Shown here one piece after another: positions 44,702-53,550 of a stretch of 64,000 nucleotides of DNA. The DNA is from Sphingosinithalassobacter tenebrarum (lineage in GTDB: Bacteria > Pseudomonadota > Alphaproteobacteria > Sphingomonadales > Sphingomonadaceae). The position numbers were made by a program, and so were the translations under genes. Under the pieces are notes generated by a model. It saw nothing but the letters and a program-made list of their open reading frames with translations, was not told the DNA's origin and ran no database searches. How positions within the stretch are numbered: the stretch's first letter is position 1; every line of letters starts with the position of its first letter. The stretch covers positions 1,209,001 to 1,273,000 of the forward strand of contig NZ_CP049109.1 of assembly GCF_011057975.1 (NCBI RefSeq), written 5' to 3'.

Positions 44702-46314
44702 CAGTTGCCTTCAGTCTGTCCGGCCCAGGGATAATAGCCGCTGCTGTCGAGCGGCTTGGCCGGTATGGGCATGCGCGGCAACGGTTCGTCGGCATTGGCG
44801 GCCTGGATCAGGAACGCGGCAAGGATGATCGCCCCCTGACGCATGTCATCAGCCTGAAGATGGTCGAAGGTATCGAGATTGGTGTGGTGCAGGCGGCTGC
44901 CATAATCCAGCGGATCCTGAATGAACTGGAACGCCGGGATGCCTACCGCATCGAAGAAGACGTGATCGGTACCGCCGGTGCTGCGCATCGCGACCTGAGT
45001 GGCGCCGAGCGAGGCAAAGGGCTTCAGCCATTCTTCGAAGATCGGCATCACCGCGGGATTACCCTGGGCATAGATGCCGCGGATCTTGCCCGATCCGTTG
45101 TCGATATTGAAATAGGCCGCAAGCTTGCCGTGGTCCGGTCCCGGCGTAATCGGCCAGGCGCGATTCCAGCCCATGTAGCGGGCGATGCCGCTGGCATCGG
45201 GATCGACCGGCCGGCTGGCGATATGCTTTTCGACATAGGCCATCGAGCCGAGCAGACCCTGTTCCTCGCCGTTCCACAGCGCGAAACGAATTGTACGGCG
45301 CGTGCGGATGTTCAGCGACTTGATGATGCGGGCGGCCTCCATCACCATCGCCGATCCGGCGGCATTGTCGGCAGCGCCGTCGCCAGCGGCCCAGCTGTCC
45401 AGATGGGCCCCGGCCATCACATATCCGGCATTGCGGTCCGTGCCCGGGATGTCAGCGATGACATTATAGGCGGTGGTGTTGCTGTCGTCGAAAGTGACGC
45501 TGCTTTCCAGCTCGATCTCAGGGGTGGCGCCAATCTCGAGAAGGCGCGCGAGCCGGCGATAATCCTCTGCCGACATTTCGAAGCCCGGCACCTGCGGCGC
45601 GTTTTCCAGCAAGAAGCTGTAGCCGCTGCCATGCACGATATCGCCGTCCCGGCCCGACATCGAAACGGTGGCAAGCACGCCTTCCTCCTTGAGGAACGCA
45701 TCACGCTGCTGGCCAAGCGTCATCCATGCGCCGCTGCCACCGCCATTGCTGTAGGTCGGCAGGCTGTATTCGCTGTACTTGGCGAAATCCTCATCGGTCC
45801 AGCGGCGGAACGGCACGCTGGTCGGCGCTTCTGCCGGTTCGGCTTCGTCGAGCAGCACGATCTTGCCGGCGAGCTTGCCCTTCCAGCGTTCGAAATCCGA
45901 TGCGCTGCTCAGCGACACCCGAACCACCGGGCCACGTACCGTGCCGTTGGTACCCGGAGTCCAGGTGATCGGCATTACCGTCAGCTGGTCGATGCGCGGG
46001 CTTACCATGCGCGCGTTCCAGCTCTGCGCGGACCAGCCGCGGCCGAATTCGAAACCTTCCTTGTGGACGTTGCTCAGCCCCCATTCGCGGAACTTGGCGG
46101 CGGTCCAGTCCTCGGCCTGGCGCATGCCGGGCGAATTGGTGAGGCGCGGGCCGATGACGTCGGTCAGATACTGGGCGATGCGCATCACTTCCGAATCGCG
46201 CGTGCCTTCATCGACGATTCGGGCGATCTGGGTCCGGTCGACTTCCTGCGCGGTGGCGGGAAGGGCGGGGGTAAGCAACAACGCCGTGGCGACGGCAAGG
46301 GATATCGCGCGCAT
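44701..46314 (-). CDS. Exported M28-family zinc peptidase
   Basis: A 537-residue protein with a signal peptide (AISLAVATALLLTPALPATA) and a C-terminal M28 catalytic domain. Zinc ligands are seen in AGAHLDSWAAGDGAADNAAG and in LWNGEEQGLLGS, with a last histidine in LHHTNLDTFD. A PA-like insert precedes it. It resembles carboxypeptidase Q-type dipeptidases and aminopeptidases acting in the periplasm or outside the cell. The domain order and length are normal. Confidence 0.92.
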   Translation of the reverse strand: MRAISLAVATALLLTPALPATAQEVDRTQIARIVDEGTRDSEVMRIAQYLTDVIGPRLTNSPGMRQAEDWTAAKFREWGLSNVHKEGFEFGRGWSAQSWNARMVSPRIDQLTVMPITWTPGTNGTVRGPVVRVSLSSASDFERWKGKLAGKIVLLDEAEPAEAPTSVPFRRWTDEDFAKYSEYSLPTYSNGGGSGAWMTLGQQRDAFLKEEGVLATVSMSGRDGDIVHGSGYSFLLENAPQVPGFEMSAEDYRRLARLLEIGATPEIELESSVTFDDSNTTAYNVIADIPGTDRNAGYVMAGAHLDSWAAGDGAADNAAGSAMVMEAARIIKSLNIRTRRTIRFALWNGEEQGLLGSMAYVEKHIASRPVDPDASGIARYMGWNRAWPITPGPDHGKLAAYFNIDNGSGKIRGIYAQGNPAVMPIFEEWLKPFASLGATQVAMRSTGGTDHVFFDAVGIPAFQFIQDPLDYGSRLHHTNLDTFDHLQADDMRQGAIILAAFLIQAANADEPLPRMPIPAKPLDSSGYYPWAGQTEGN

Positions 46315-46447
46315 GGGCCTCCGAATGGGCTGGTGAATGGATGCGGGACGCTATTCCGGCACTTCGTTCCACGCAAGTGGCAGGGAAGGCGTTGACAGCG
46401 CGGGGCTGGTTCGGCATTGGCTCGCGCTCGCTGAAAAGCGGCCCCAA

Positions 46448-46533
46448 GGACAGGTGGCCGAGTGGTTAAAGGCAGCAGACTGTAAATCTGCCCGCGTAAG
46501 CGTACGCTGGTTCGAATCCAGCCCTGTCCACCA
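46448..46533 (+). tRNA. tRNA-Tyr (GTA)
   Basis: GGACAGG pairs with CCTGTCC in the acceptor stem. The anticodon stem-loop CAGACTGTAAATCTG carries GTA. A long class II variable arm (CCCGCGTAAGCGTACG) and a canonical T-arm (CTGGTTCGAATCCAG) follow. CCA is encoded at the 3' end. Confidence 0.97.
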
Positions 46534-46578
46534 TCGCTCAGAATTCAGATGGACAATGCCCCCGCCCACTCCGGGGGG

Positions 46579-47052
46579 TCAGCGGGCGCAAATCTCGAAA
46601 TCATCACCGGCCCAGCATGCCGGGTCCTCACGCAACCGTTGCGCTGTGCCCCAGCGCGAATTGATGCCGGCGGTGGTAAGGCCGCGCACTTCGGCGACAC
46701 CGGGTTCGGTAATGGCGACGCCGATCATCACCACCTCGTCGACCAGCGGCGATTCGTCGGGCAGCGACAGGGCGAAACTACCGTCCTCATCCGCCTGGAA
46801 CAGGCACTTGTCGGCGAAACGCGCGCCATAATCATTGGTGATGCTGCAATCGACCATGCGGCCGCCGGGCGCGGGGTTGGGGGTCAGCGCACCAAATTCG
46901 TCGAGCGGGGCGGGAGAGGCAGCCGGCGGTTCGGGCGGCGTGATGTTGACCGATTCGGTCGCGTTGAAGCTTTGATCGCTACACGCGGCGAGTGCCAGCG
47001 ACGATGCCAATATCATGAAACCAGCTGCAACTCGCCCGCCTGCAATCCGCAT
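46579..47052 (-). CDS. Hypothetical lipoprotein, 157 aa
   Basis: A signal peptide with a lipobox (FMILASSLALAAC) is followed by a proline-rich linker (TPPEPPAASPAP) and a folded part with four cysteines (MVDCSI, DKCLF, PACW, EICAR) that may form two disulfides. No family is recognised. It follows rdgB on the same strand, where sphingomonad genomes often have hemW; no hemW is seen here. Confidence 0.75.
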   Translation of the reverse strand: MRIAGGRVAAGFMILASSLALAACSDQSFNATESVNITPPEPPAASPAPLDEFGALTPNPAPGGRMVDCSITNDYGARFADKCLFQADEDGSFALSLPDESPLVDEVVMIGVAITEPGVAEVRGLTTAGINSRWGTAQRLREDPACWAGDDFEICAR

Positions 47053-47071
47053 TGTCTTCAGCTCCGTTCCG

Positions 47072-47701
47072 TCAGAATATCGCCGCCACCATCTGCCGGA
47101 AGGCGTCGGCGCGGTGGCTCATGCCGTGTTTCCGCTCCGGGGCCATTTCGCCGAAGGTAATATCTTCGCCATTGGGCAGGAATACCGGGTCGTAGCCGAA
47201 ACCCTTGTCGCCGCGCGGCGGCCAGACAAGCGTACCGTCGACACGGCCCTCGAACCATTCGACATGGCCGTCGGGCCAGGCGAGGGCGAGCGCACAGATG
47301 AAATGCGCGTCGCGGCTCGCTTCGGGGCCCTTGCCGGCGAGCTCACGCTCGACGCGCTCCATCGCGACGCGGAAGTCCTTTTCCGGCCCCGCCCAGCGCG
47401 CCGAGAAGATGCCGGGATCATTGCCCAGCGCTTCGACGCACAGCCCGCTGTCGTCGGCGAGGGCGGGAAGGCCGGAAAGGTCGGCCGCCTGCATCGCCTT
47501 CAGTTCGGCATTGGCGACGAAGGTGGTACCGGTCTCTTCCGGCTCGGGCAGGTCGAGTTCGCCTGCCGAAACGGGCGTCACGCCATAGGGACCGAGCAGC
47601 TCCGCGATCTCGCGAACCTTGCCCTTGTTATGGCTGGCGATCACCAGCTTGCCGGGCTGGAGCTTGCGGATCGCCTGCGGCGTGTCGCCCTCGCCGCTCA
47701 C
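47072..47701 (-). CDS. rdgB: XTP/dITP pyrophosphatase RdgB
   Basis: A 209-residue HAM1/RdgB enzyme: [19 protein letters not shown] at the substrate site, [12 protein letters not shown] with catalytic acidic residues, and [12 protein letters not shown] near the C-terminus. It removes ITP, dITP and XTP from the nucleotide pool. The start overlaps the rph stop by 4 nt. Confidence 0.96.
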   Translation of the reverse strand: MSGEGDTPQAIRKLQPGKLVIASHNKGKVREIAELLGPYGVTPVSAGELDLPEPEETGTTFVANAELKAMQAADLSGLPALADDSGLCVEALGNDPGIFSARWAGPEKDFRVAMERVERELAGKGPEASRDAHFICALALAWPDGHVEWFEGRVDGTLVWPPRGDKGFGYDPVFLPNGEDITFGEMAPERKHGMSHRADAFRQMVAAIF

Positions 47702-48414
47702 TTGCCGGTGGCCTTGCGCTGCGCGGCGAAGATGTCGTTGCAGCCGATCCGGGCGAGGCGGAGCAGGCGGAGCAGCCCTTCCTCGTCATAGGTGGCGCCT
47801 TCGGCGGTCGCCTGCGCCTCGGCGATGTTGCCGTTCGACAGCAGGACGAAATTGGCATCCGCATCGGCGTTCGAATCCTCGTCATAATCGAGGTCGAGGA
47901 CGGGATTGCCCTGGAAAATGCCGCAGCTGATCGCGGCGACCTGCTGTTCGATCGGATCCTCGGTGATCGCGCCCGATGCCATCAGCTTGTCGACTGCCAT
48001 GCGCAGCGCCACCCAGGCGCCCGAGATGGAGGCGGTGCGGGTGCCGCCATCGGCCTGGATCACGTCGCAATCGAGCGTGATCTGGCGCTCGCCGAGCTTC
48101 TTGAGATCGGTGACGGCGCGCAGCGACCGGCCGATCAGCCGCTGGATTTCCTGGGTACGGCCCGATTGCTTGCCCTTGGCAGCCTCGCGGCTGCCGCGGG
48201 TGTGGGTGGCGCGGGGCAGCATGCCATATTCGGCGGTCACCCAGCCTTCGCCCTTGCCGCGCAGCCACGGCGGGATGCGTTCCTCGACAGACGCGGTGAC
48301 CAGCACCTTGGTATCGCCGAAACCGATCAGCACCGATCCTTCGGCGTGGCGGGTATAGTTCGGCTCGATGGTGATCGCGCGCATTTCGTCGGGGGCGCGG
48401 CCGGATGGGCGCAT
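47698..48414 (-). CDS. rph: Ribonuclease PH
   Basis: A 238-residue phosphorolytic exoribonuclease: [24 protein letters not shown] N-terminal strand, [20 protein letters not shown] at the phosphate/RNA site, and [20 protein letters not shown]. It trims tRNA 3' ends. It heads the rph-rdgB operon, which is divergent from the hrcA-grpE side, a conserved alphaproteobacterial order. Here a lipoprotein gene sits between the two operons. Confidence 0.96.
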   Translation of the reverse strand: MRPSGRAPDEMRAITIEPNYTRHAEGSVLIGFGDTKVLVTASVEERIPPWLRGKGEGWVTAEYGMLPRATHTRGSREAAKGKQSGRTQEIQRLIGRSLRAVTDLKKLGERQITLDCDVIQADGGTRTASISGAWVALRMAVDKLMASGAITEDPIEQQVAAISCGIFQGNPVLDLDYDEDSNADADANFVLLSNGNIAEAQATAEGATYDEEGLLRLLRLARIGCNDIFAAQRKATGK

Positions 48415-48506
48415 TGTTCAAACTCCTGTAAGCTTTGGTGCGCGACGTAGCGGCCGGGGAACGAACGCGCTACCCCGCGCGTCGATCCGGCAAAAGGGAG
48501 GAAGAT

Positions 48507-49016
48507 ATGCGGTGGATTGCGGCGAGCGGCATGGCGCTGATGCTGGCGGGTTGCGCGACGACGGGCGGCAACGAAGCGCCGCCTTCCGGCCCGATCCCGA
48601 CCGAGAGCGAATCGATCCGCTATCAGACCAGCGGCTGTTTCGGCCGCTGCCCGGTCTATCAGGTGACCGTGCGTCCCGACGGAACCGGCACCTTTGTCGG
48701 CGAGCGGTTCACGCAGGTCTCCGGGGAGCGTGATTTCACGCTCACCAGCGCGGAATATGAAGCATTCAAGGCGAAGCTCGCGCCCTATCGCCCCGAAAGC
48801 GGCATGCGCCGCATCGCGCCGGGCACGTCCGAGTGCGAAAATGTCGCCACCGATCTGCCGAGCGTCGACATCAGCTGGACGCGCCCGATCGGCGACAGCC
48901 AGAGCCTTTATTTTTATTATGGCTGCGACATGGAAGAAAATGCGCAAATGGCGCAGGATCTGGGCGAAGCCGCCGAATTGCTTCCGATCCAAAAGCTGGT
49001 CGGAGCGCAACCCTGA
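48507..49016 (+). CDS. DUF6438-like lipoprotein
   Basis: About 169 residues. A lipobox signal peptide (RWIAASGMALMLAGC) is followed by the pattern TSGCFGRCPVYQVTVRPDGT, typical of the DUF6438 family, with a probable disulfide between the two cysteines of GCFGRC. Function unknown. GGGAGGAAG precedes the ATG. The frame open from 48435 lacks support upstream of this start. Confidence 0.8.
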   Translation: MRWIAASGMALMLAGCATTGGNEAPPSGPIPTESESIRYQTSGCFGRCPVYQVTVRPDGTGTFVGERFTQVSGERDFTLTSAEYEAFKAKLAPYRPESGMRRIAPGTSECENVATDLPSVDISWTRPIGDSQSLYFYYGCDMEENAQMAQDLGEAAELLPIQKLVGAQP

Positions 49017-49067
49017 CCGGAATCGGACATGCCGGAGTTTTCACCGGCGCGAACCGTTCCTAAATTC

Positions 49068-50117
49068 ATGCGCATGACGACGCAGACCATCCCCGAACTG
49101 ACCGATCGCGCGCGCGACGTGTTCCGCATCGTGGTGGAAAGCTATCTCGATTCGGGCGCGCCGGTGGGTTCGCGCACGATTTCGCGGATCTCCGCGCTGA
49201 ATCTGTCGCCTGCCTCGATCCGCAACGTCATGCAGGATCTGGAGGAGTTGGGCCTGCTCGCCGCGCCGCATACCAGCGCGGGGCGGCTGCCGACGCAAAG
49301 CGGCCTGCGCCTGTTCGTCGACGGGATGATGCAGGCGAACGAACCTTCGGCCGAGGAACGCGCCGCGATCGAGGCGCGCGCCAGCGAGGCCGGGCCGGTC
49401 GAGGAGGCGCTCGCCAACACCACCGCTGCCCTGTCGGGATTGTCGGCCTGTGCCGGCATGGTGCTCGTTCCCAAGCGCGAGCCGGTGCTGCGTCAGTTCA
49501 ATTTCGTGCCGTTGGGCGGCAGCCGCGCGCTGGCCGTACTGGTCGGCGACGACGGGTCGGTCGAAAACCGCGTCGTCGACTTGCCCGACGGGGTGGCGCC
49601 CGGCGCGCTGGAACAGGCGACCAACTATGTCTCCGCCACCTTCGGCGGACTGACGCTGGCCGAGGCATTGTCACGGATCGGGCGCGAAATCCGCGACGAA
49701 CGCGCCGAGCTGGACAGCGCCGCGCGCGACCTGATCGAACGCGGGCTGGCGGTGTGGAGCGAGGACGGCGGCAATCGCCCCGTGCTGATCGTACGCGGCC
49801 AGGCGCGGCTGCTGGAAGACGGCGCCGCGGCCGACCTCGAGCGCGTGCGCCAGTTGCTCGACGAGCTTGAAGGCAAGGAGGAGATTGCCCGCCTGCTCGA
49901 CAGCGCGCGCGAGGCACAGGCGGCGCGTATCTTCATCGGATCGGAGAATAAATTGTTCGCGCTTTCCGGCTCTTCGGTTATTGCCCAGCCGGTGCGAGCG
50001 ATGGATGGCCGGGTGGTCGGCGTGGTCGGTGTGATCGGCCCCACTCGGTTGAACTACGCCCGTGTCGTCCCCATGGTGGACTTCACGGCATCGACACTCG
50101 CCCGGATACTGGGCTGA
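49068..50117 (+). CDS. hrcA: Heat-inducible transcription repressor HrcA
   Basis: About 349 residues: a winged-helix DNA-binding domain (ARDVFRIVVESYLDSGAPVG, LNLSPASIRNVMQDLEELGL), a GAF-like domain and a C-terminal region (VVGVVGVIGPTRLNYARVVP). HrcA represses groESL and related genes at CIRCE operators, with GroEL as cofactor. No CIRCE sequence is seen near this gene. ATG 49074 is an equally plausible start. It is followed by grpE after 20 nt. Confidence 0.95.
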   Translation: MRMTTQTIPELTDRARDVFRIVVESYLDSGAPVGSRTISRISALNLSPASIRNVMQDLEELGLLAAPHTSAGRLPTQSGLRLFVDGMMQANEPSAEERAAIEARASEAGPVEEALANTTAALSGLSACAGMVLVPKREPVLRQFNFVPLGGSRALAVLVGDDGSVENRVVDLPDGVAPGALEQATNYVSATFGGLTLAEALSRIGREIRDERAELDSAARDLIERGLAVWSEDGGNRPVLIVRGQARLLEDGAAADLERVRQLLDELEGKEEIARLLDSAREAQAARIFIGSENKLFALSGSSVIAQPVRAMDGRVVGVVGVIGPTRLNYARVVPMVDFTASTLARILG

Positions 50118-50137
50118 AGCACGAGAACAGGAAAACA

Positions 50138-50701
50138 ATGAGCGAAGAAAAGTCCGCTGGTTCGGAAGTCAAGGAAGGCGAGGAAGCGCTGCGCGACGAA
50201 ACCGCCGAGGGCGCGCCCGAAGTCGCCGAGCATGACAAGCTGGCGAAGCTGGAGGCCGAACTGGCCGAAGCCAAGTCGGCTGTCCTCTATGCCCGCGCCG
50301 ACGCCCAGAATCTGGTGCGCCGCACGCAGAAGGAAGCCGAGGACGCGAAGAATTACGCAGTGACGCAATTCGCGCGCGACATCCTGTCGGTCGCCGACAA
50401 TCTGACGCGCGCGCTTTCGGCGATTCCGCAGGAACTGCGCGAGGACGACAAGATGAAGGGCCTTGTCGCGGGCCTTGAAGCGACCGGGCGCGAGCTCGAA
50501 ACCGTGTTCGGCCGCCACGGCATCTCGAAGGTCGAGGCGATGGGCCAGCCGCTTGACCCCAATCGCCACCAGGCGATGATGGAAGTGCCCTCGCCCGACG
50601 CCGAGGCAGGCACGGTCGTGCAGGAAATCCAGACCGGTTACATGATCAAGGATCGTCTGCTGCGCCCGGCGCTGGTGGGCGTTGCCAAGAAGCCGGACTG
50701 A
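50138..50701 (+). CDS. grpE: Nucleotide exchange factor GrpE
   Basis: A 187-residue GrpE: an acidic N-terminus, a long coiled-coil helix (LEAELAEAKSAVLYARADAQ), then the beta domain with MEVPSPDAEAGTVVQEIQTG and GYMIKDRLLRPALVGVAK. It releases ADP from DnaK. CAGGAAAACA before the ATG is the ribosome-binding site; the gene is cotranscribed with hrcA. Confidence 0.96.
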   Translation: MSEEKSAGSEVKEGEEALRDETAEGAPEVAEHDKLAKLEAELAEAKSAVLYARADAQNLVRRTQKEAEDAKNYAVTQFARDILSVADNLTRALSAIPQELREDDKMKGLVAGLEATGRELETVFGRHGISKVEAMGQPLDPNRHQAMMEVPSPDAEAGTVVQEIQTGYMIKDRLLRPALVGVAKKPD

Positions 50702-50775
50702 CATCGACCGAGGCAGCGTGGCCGCGATGGGGCGGGTGGTGGCACATTGCCCCGCACGCGCCTATCTGCTGAGCC

Positions 50776-53526
50776 ATGTCTTCCCGTTTCGATTCGGTCC
50801 CCAATCGCCGCACCATCATTGATCGGCGCGCCATCGCCGAGACGCTTTCGCGGATCGAGCAGGGCGAAACCAGCGCGATGCGCCAGGCGGCGACCGCCGT
50901 GCTCAAGGATGCGCTGGCGGCGGGACGCACGGAAATCGAGCGGCGGCTGATCGACCACCCCTCGCGCGGCATCGTGATGGGATCGGCAGGTGCGTTCCTG
51001 ATCGATCAGATATTGCGGCTGCTGTGGGATTTCACGGTCGAGCGGCTCTATCCGCGCAACAACCGCACCGCTTCGGAGCGCATGACGCTGATCGCGGTCG
51101 GCGGCTATGGCCGCGGCGAAATGGCGCCGCATTCGGATATCGACATCGGTTTCCTGACGCCCTGGAAAGTAGCGCCCTGGAACGAGCAGGTCGTCGAATC
51201 GATGCTCTATTCGCTGTGGGACATGCAGCTGAAAGTGGGGCATTCGACGCGATCGCTCGACGATATGGTCCGCCAGGCGAAGAGCGACATCACTATCCGC
51301 ACCGCGCTGCTCGAAGCGCGCTATGTGTGGGGCGACACCGATGTCTATGACGAGGCCGCGCGCCGCTTCAAGCTGGAGGTGCAGGATGGCACCGCGCGCA
51401 CCTTTATCGCCGAGAAGCTCGCAGAGCGCGACGCGCGGCACAAGAAGATGGGCGACAGCCGCTATGTCGTCGAACCCAATGTGAAGGAAGGCAAGGGCGG
51501 TCTGCGCGATCTGCACACGCTCTTCTGGATCGGCAAATATGCCTATGACGTGCGCGAACCGGCCGAACTGGTCGAGGCGGGGCTGCTGACGTCGCTCGAA
51601 TACCGCCAGTTTCGCCGTGCCGAGAATTTCCTGATGGCGGTGCGCTGTCACCTGCACGTGATCGCGGGGCGCGCCGAGGACCGGCTGACGTTCGACCTGC
51701 AGCGCGAGATTGCCGAGCGGATGAACTATGCCGATCGGCCGGGGAAATCGAAGGTCGAGCGGTTCATGCACTTCTATTTCCTGCAGGCGAAGAAGGTCGG
51801 TGACCTGACCGGCCTGTTCCTGGCGCATCTCGACGAGAAATTCGCCGCGCGCGGGCGCCGCGTGGGATTGCCGGCGATCCGGCGCAGCCCCAAGAAACTC
51901 AAGGGATTCGTGCTCGATCGCGGACGGTTGGCATTGCCTTCCGACACCTTCTTTCAGGAAGATCCTTCGCGCCTGATCCAGATATTCCAGCTTGCCGACC
52001 TGCACGGGCTGGAAATCCATCCGCTGGCGATGCGCGCCGCCAATCGCGACGCCAAGCTGGTCGATGAATGCCGCGACGATCCGGCGGCGAACAAGCTGTT
52101 CCTCGACGTGCTCACCTCGCCGCGCGATCCGGCGATGGTGCTGCGCTGGATGAACGAGGCGGGCGTGTTCGGCCGGTTCGTTCCCGATTTCGGCCGAGTG
52201 GTCGCGCAGATGCAGTTCGACATGTACCATCATTTCACGGTGGACGAGCACACCATCCGCGCGATCGATCTGCTCAGCCGGATCGAGAAGCAGGAGCTGG
52301 CCGAGGACCACCCGGTCGCGACGGAAATCTTCGACAATGTCGTCGCGCGCCGTGCGCTCTATGTCGCGGTGCTGCTCCACGATATCGCCAAGGGGCGTGG
52401 CGGCGATCATTCGGTGCTGGGCGCCGAAGTCGCCGAGAGGCTGTGTCCGCGGCTGGGGATGACGGCGGCGGAAACCGAAACCGTCGCCTGGCTGGTGCGG
52501 CACCATCTGCTGATGTCGGCGACGGCGTTCAAACGTGACCTTTCGGATTTCAAGACGATCCTGGACTTCGCCGAGACGGTGCAATCGCCGCAGCGGCTGA
52601 TGATGCTGCTGATCCTGACCGTGGTCGATATCCGCGCGGTGGGGCCGGGCGTGTGGAACGGCTGGAAGCGCCAGCTTCTCACCACGCTTTATGAATCGGC
52701 CGAGGAAGTGCTGCGGCTCGGGCACAAGCAGAAGGGGCGCAGCGAACGTATCGCGGCGAAACAGGCGGCGCTGGCGGAATTGCTCGGCTGGGACGCCGAT
52801 CGCATGCGGGCGCTGGTCGACCGGCTTCCCGAAAGCTACTGGATCGCCGAGACCGAGGATGTCCTCGAACGCAATGCGCGGCAGATCGAAAGCGCGGGTC
52901 AGACCGGCCTTTCGGTAGAGGCGCAAGTCTATCCCGATCGCGCGGCAACGCTGGTGACGGTCTATGCCGCCGACCATCCGGGGCTGTTCTATCGCATCGC
53001 TGGTGCCATCCATCTGGCGGGCGGCAACATCATCGATGCGCGTATCCATACGACGCGCGACGGCATGGCGCTCGACAATTTCCTGGTCCAGGACGCGTTC
53101 GGCCAGCCTTATGACGACCCCAACCATATCGAGCGGCTGAAGACCGGCATTGCCGATGCGCTGGCCAATCGCGCCAAGCTGACCGAGCGGCTGCACACCA
53201 AGCCGCTGCTCCATCCGCGCGCCGATGCGTTCACGATCGAATCCAATGTGCTGATCGACAACAAGGCGTCGAACCGGTTCACGGTGATCGAAGTCAACGC
53301 ACGCGATCGCGCGGCGCTGCTCTATCGGCTCGCCAAGGCGCTGTTCCAGGCCAAGGTGACGATCCATTCGGCGCATGTCGCCACTTATGGCGAGCGCGCG
53401 GTCGACACATTTTATGTCACCGATCTGATCGGCGACAAGATCGTTTCGACCACGCGATTGCGCACACTCGAGCGGCGACTGCTTGAAGCGGCGACGGGCG
53501 ATCAGGAAGACGCAAGCGCGGTATAG
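50776..53526 (+). CDS. glnD: [Protein-PII] uridylyltransferase GlnD
   Basis: A 916-residue four-domain sensor: the nucleotidyltransferase with GGYGRGEMAPHSDIDIGFL, a helical linker, the HD phosphohydrolase domain (LLHDIAKGRGGDHSVLG) that removes UMP, and two C-terminal ACT domains (about 730-800 and 840-910) that bind glutamine. It uridylylates PII proteins when nitrogen is scarce and so controls glutamine synthetase and nitrogen gene expression. All catalytic motifs are intact and the length is standard. Confidence 0.96.
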   Translation: MSSRFDSVPNRRTIIDRRAIAETLSRIEQGETSAMRQAATAVLKDALAAGRTEIERRLIDHPSRGIVMGSAGAFLIDQILRLLWDFTVERLYPRNNRTASERMTLIAVGGYGRGEMAPHSDIDIGFLTPWKVAPWNEQVVESMLYSLWDMQLKVGHSTRSLDDMVRQAKSDITIRTALLEARYVWGDTDVYDEAARRFKLEVQDGTARTFIAEKLAERDARHKKMGDSRYVVEPNVKEGKGGLRDLHTLFWIGKYAYDVREPAELVEAGLLTSLEYRQFRRAENFLMAVRCHLHVIAGRAEDRLTFDLQREIAERMNYADRPGKSKVERFMHFYFLQAKKVGDLTGLFLAHLDEKFAARGRRVGLPAIRRSPKKLKGFVLDRGRLALPSDTFFQEDPSRLIQIFQLADLHGLEIHPLAMRAANRDAKLVDECRDDPAANKLFLDVLTSPRDPAMVLRWMNEAGVFGRFVPDFGRVVAQMQFDMYHHFTVDEHTIRAIDLLSRIEKQELAEDHPVATEIFDNVVARRALYVAVLLHDIAKGRGGDHSVLGAEVAERLCPRLGMTAAETETVAWLVRHHLLMSATAFKRDLSDFKTILDFAETVQSPQRLMMLLILTVVDIRAVGPGVWNGWKRQLLTTLYESAEEVLRLGHKQKGRSERIAAKQAALAELLGWDADRMRALVDRLPESYWIAETEDVLERNARQIESAGQTGLSVEAQVYPDRAATLVTVYAADHPGLFYRIAGAIHLAGGNIIDARIHTTRDGMALDNFLVQDAFGQPYDDPNHIERLKTGIADALANRAKLTERLHTKPLLHPRADAFTIESNVLIDNKASNRFTVIEVNARDRAALLYRLAKALFQAKVTIHSAHVATYGERAVDTFYVTDLIGDKIVSTTRLRTLERRLLEAATGDQEDASAV

Positions 53527-53550
53527 CGCGGGCGGGGCCGGTGGGTGCGC

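Noticed and set aside
48415..49067. CIRCE operator near hrcA
   Set aside because: No TTAGCACTC / GAGTGCTAA pair is visible.
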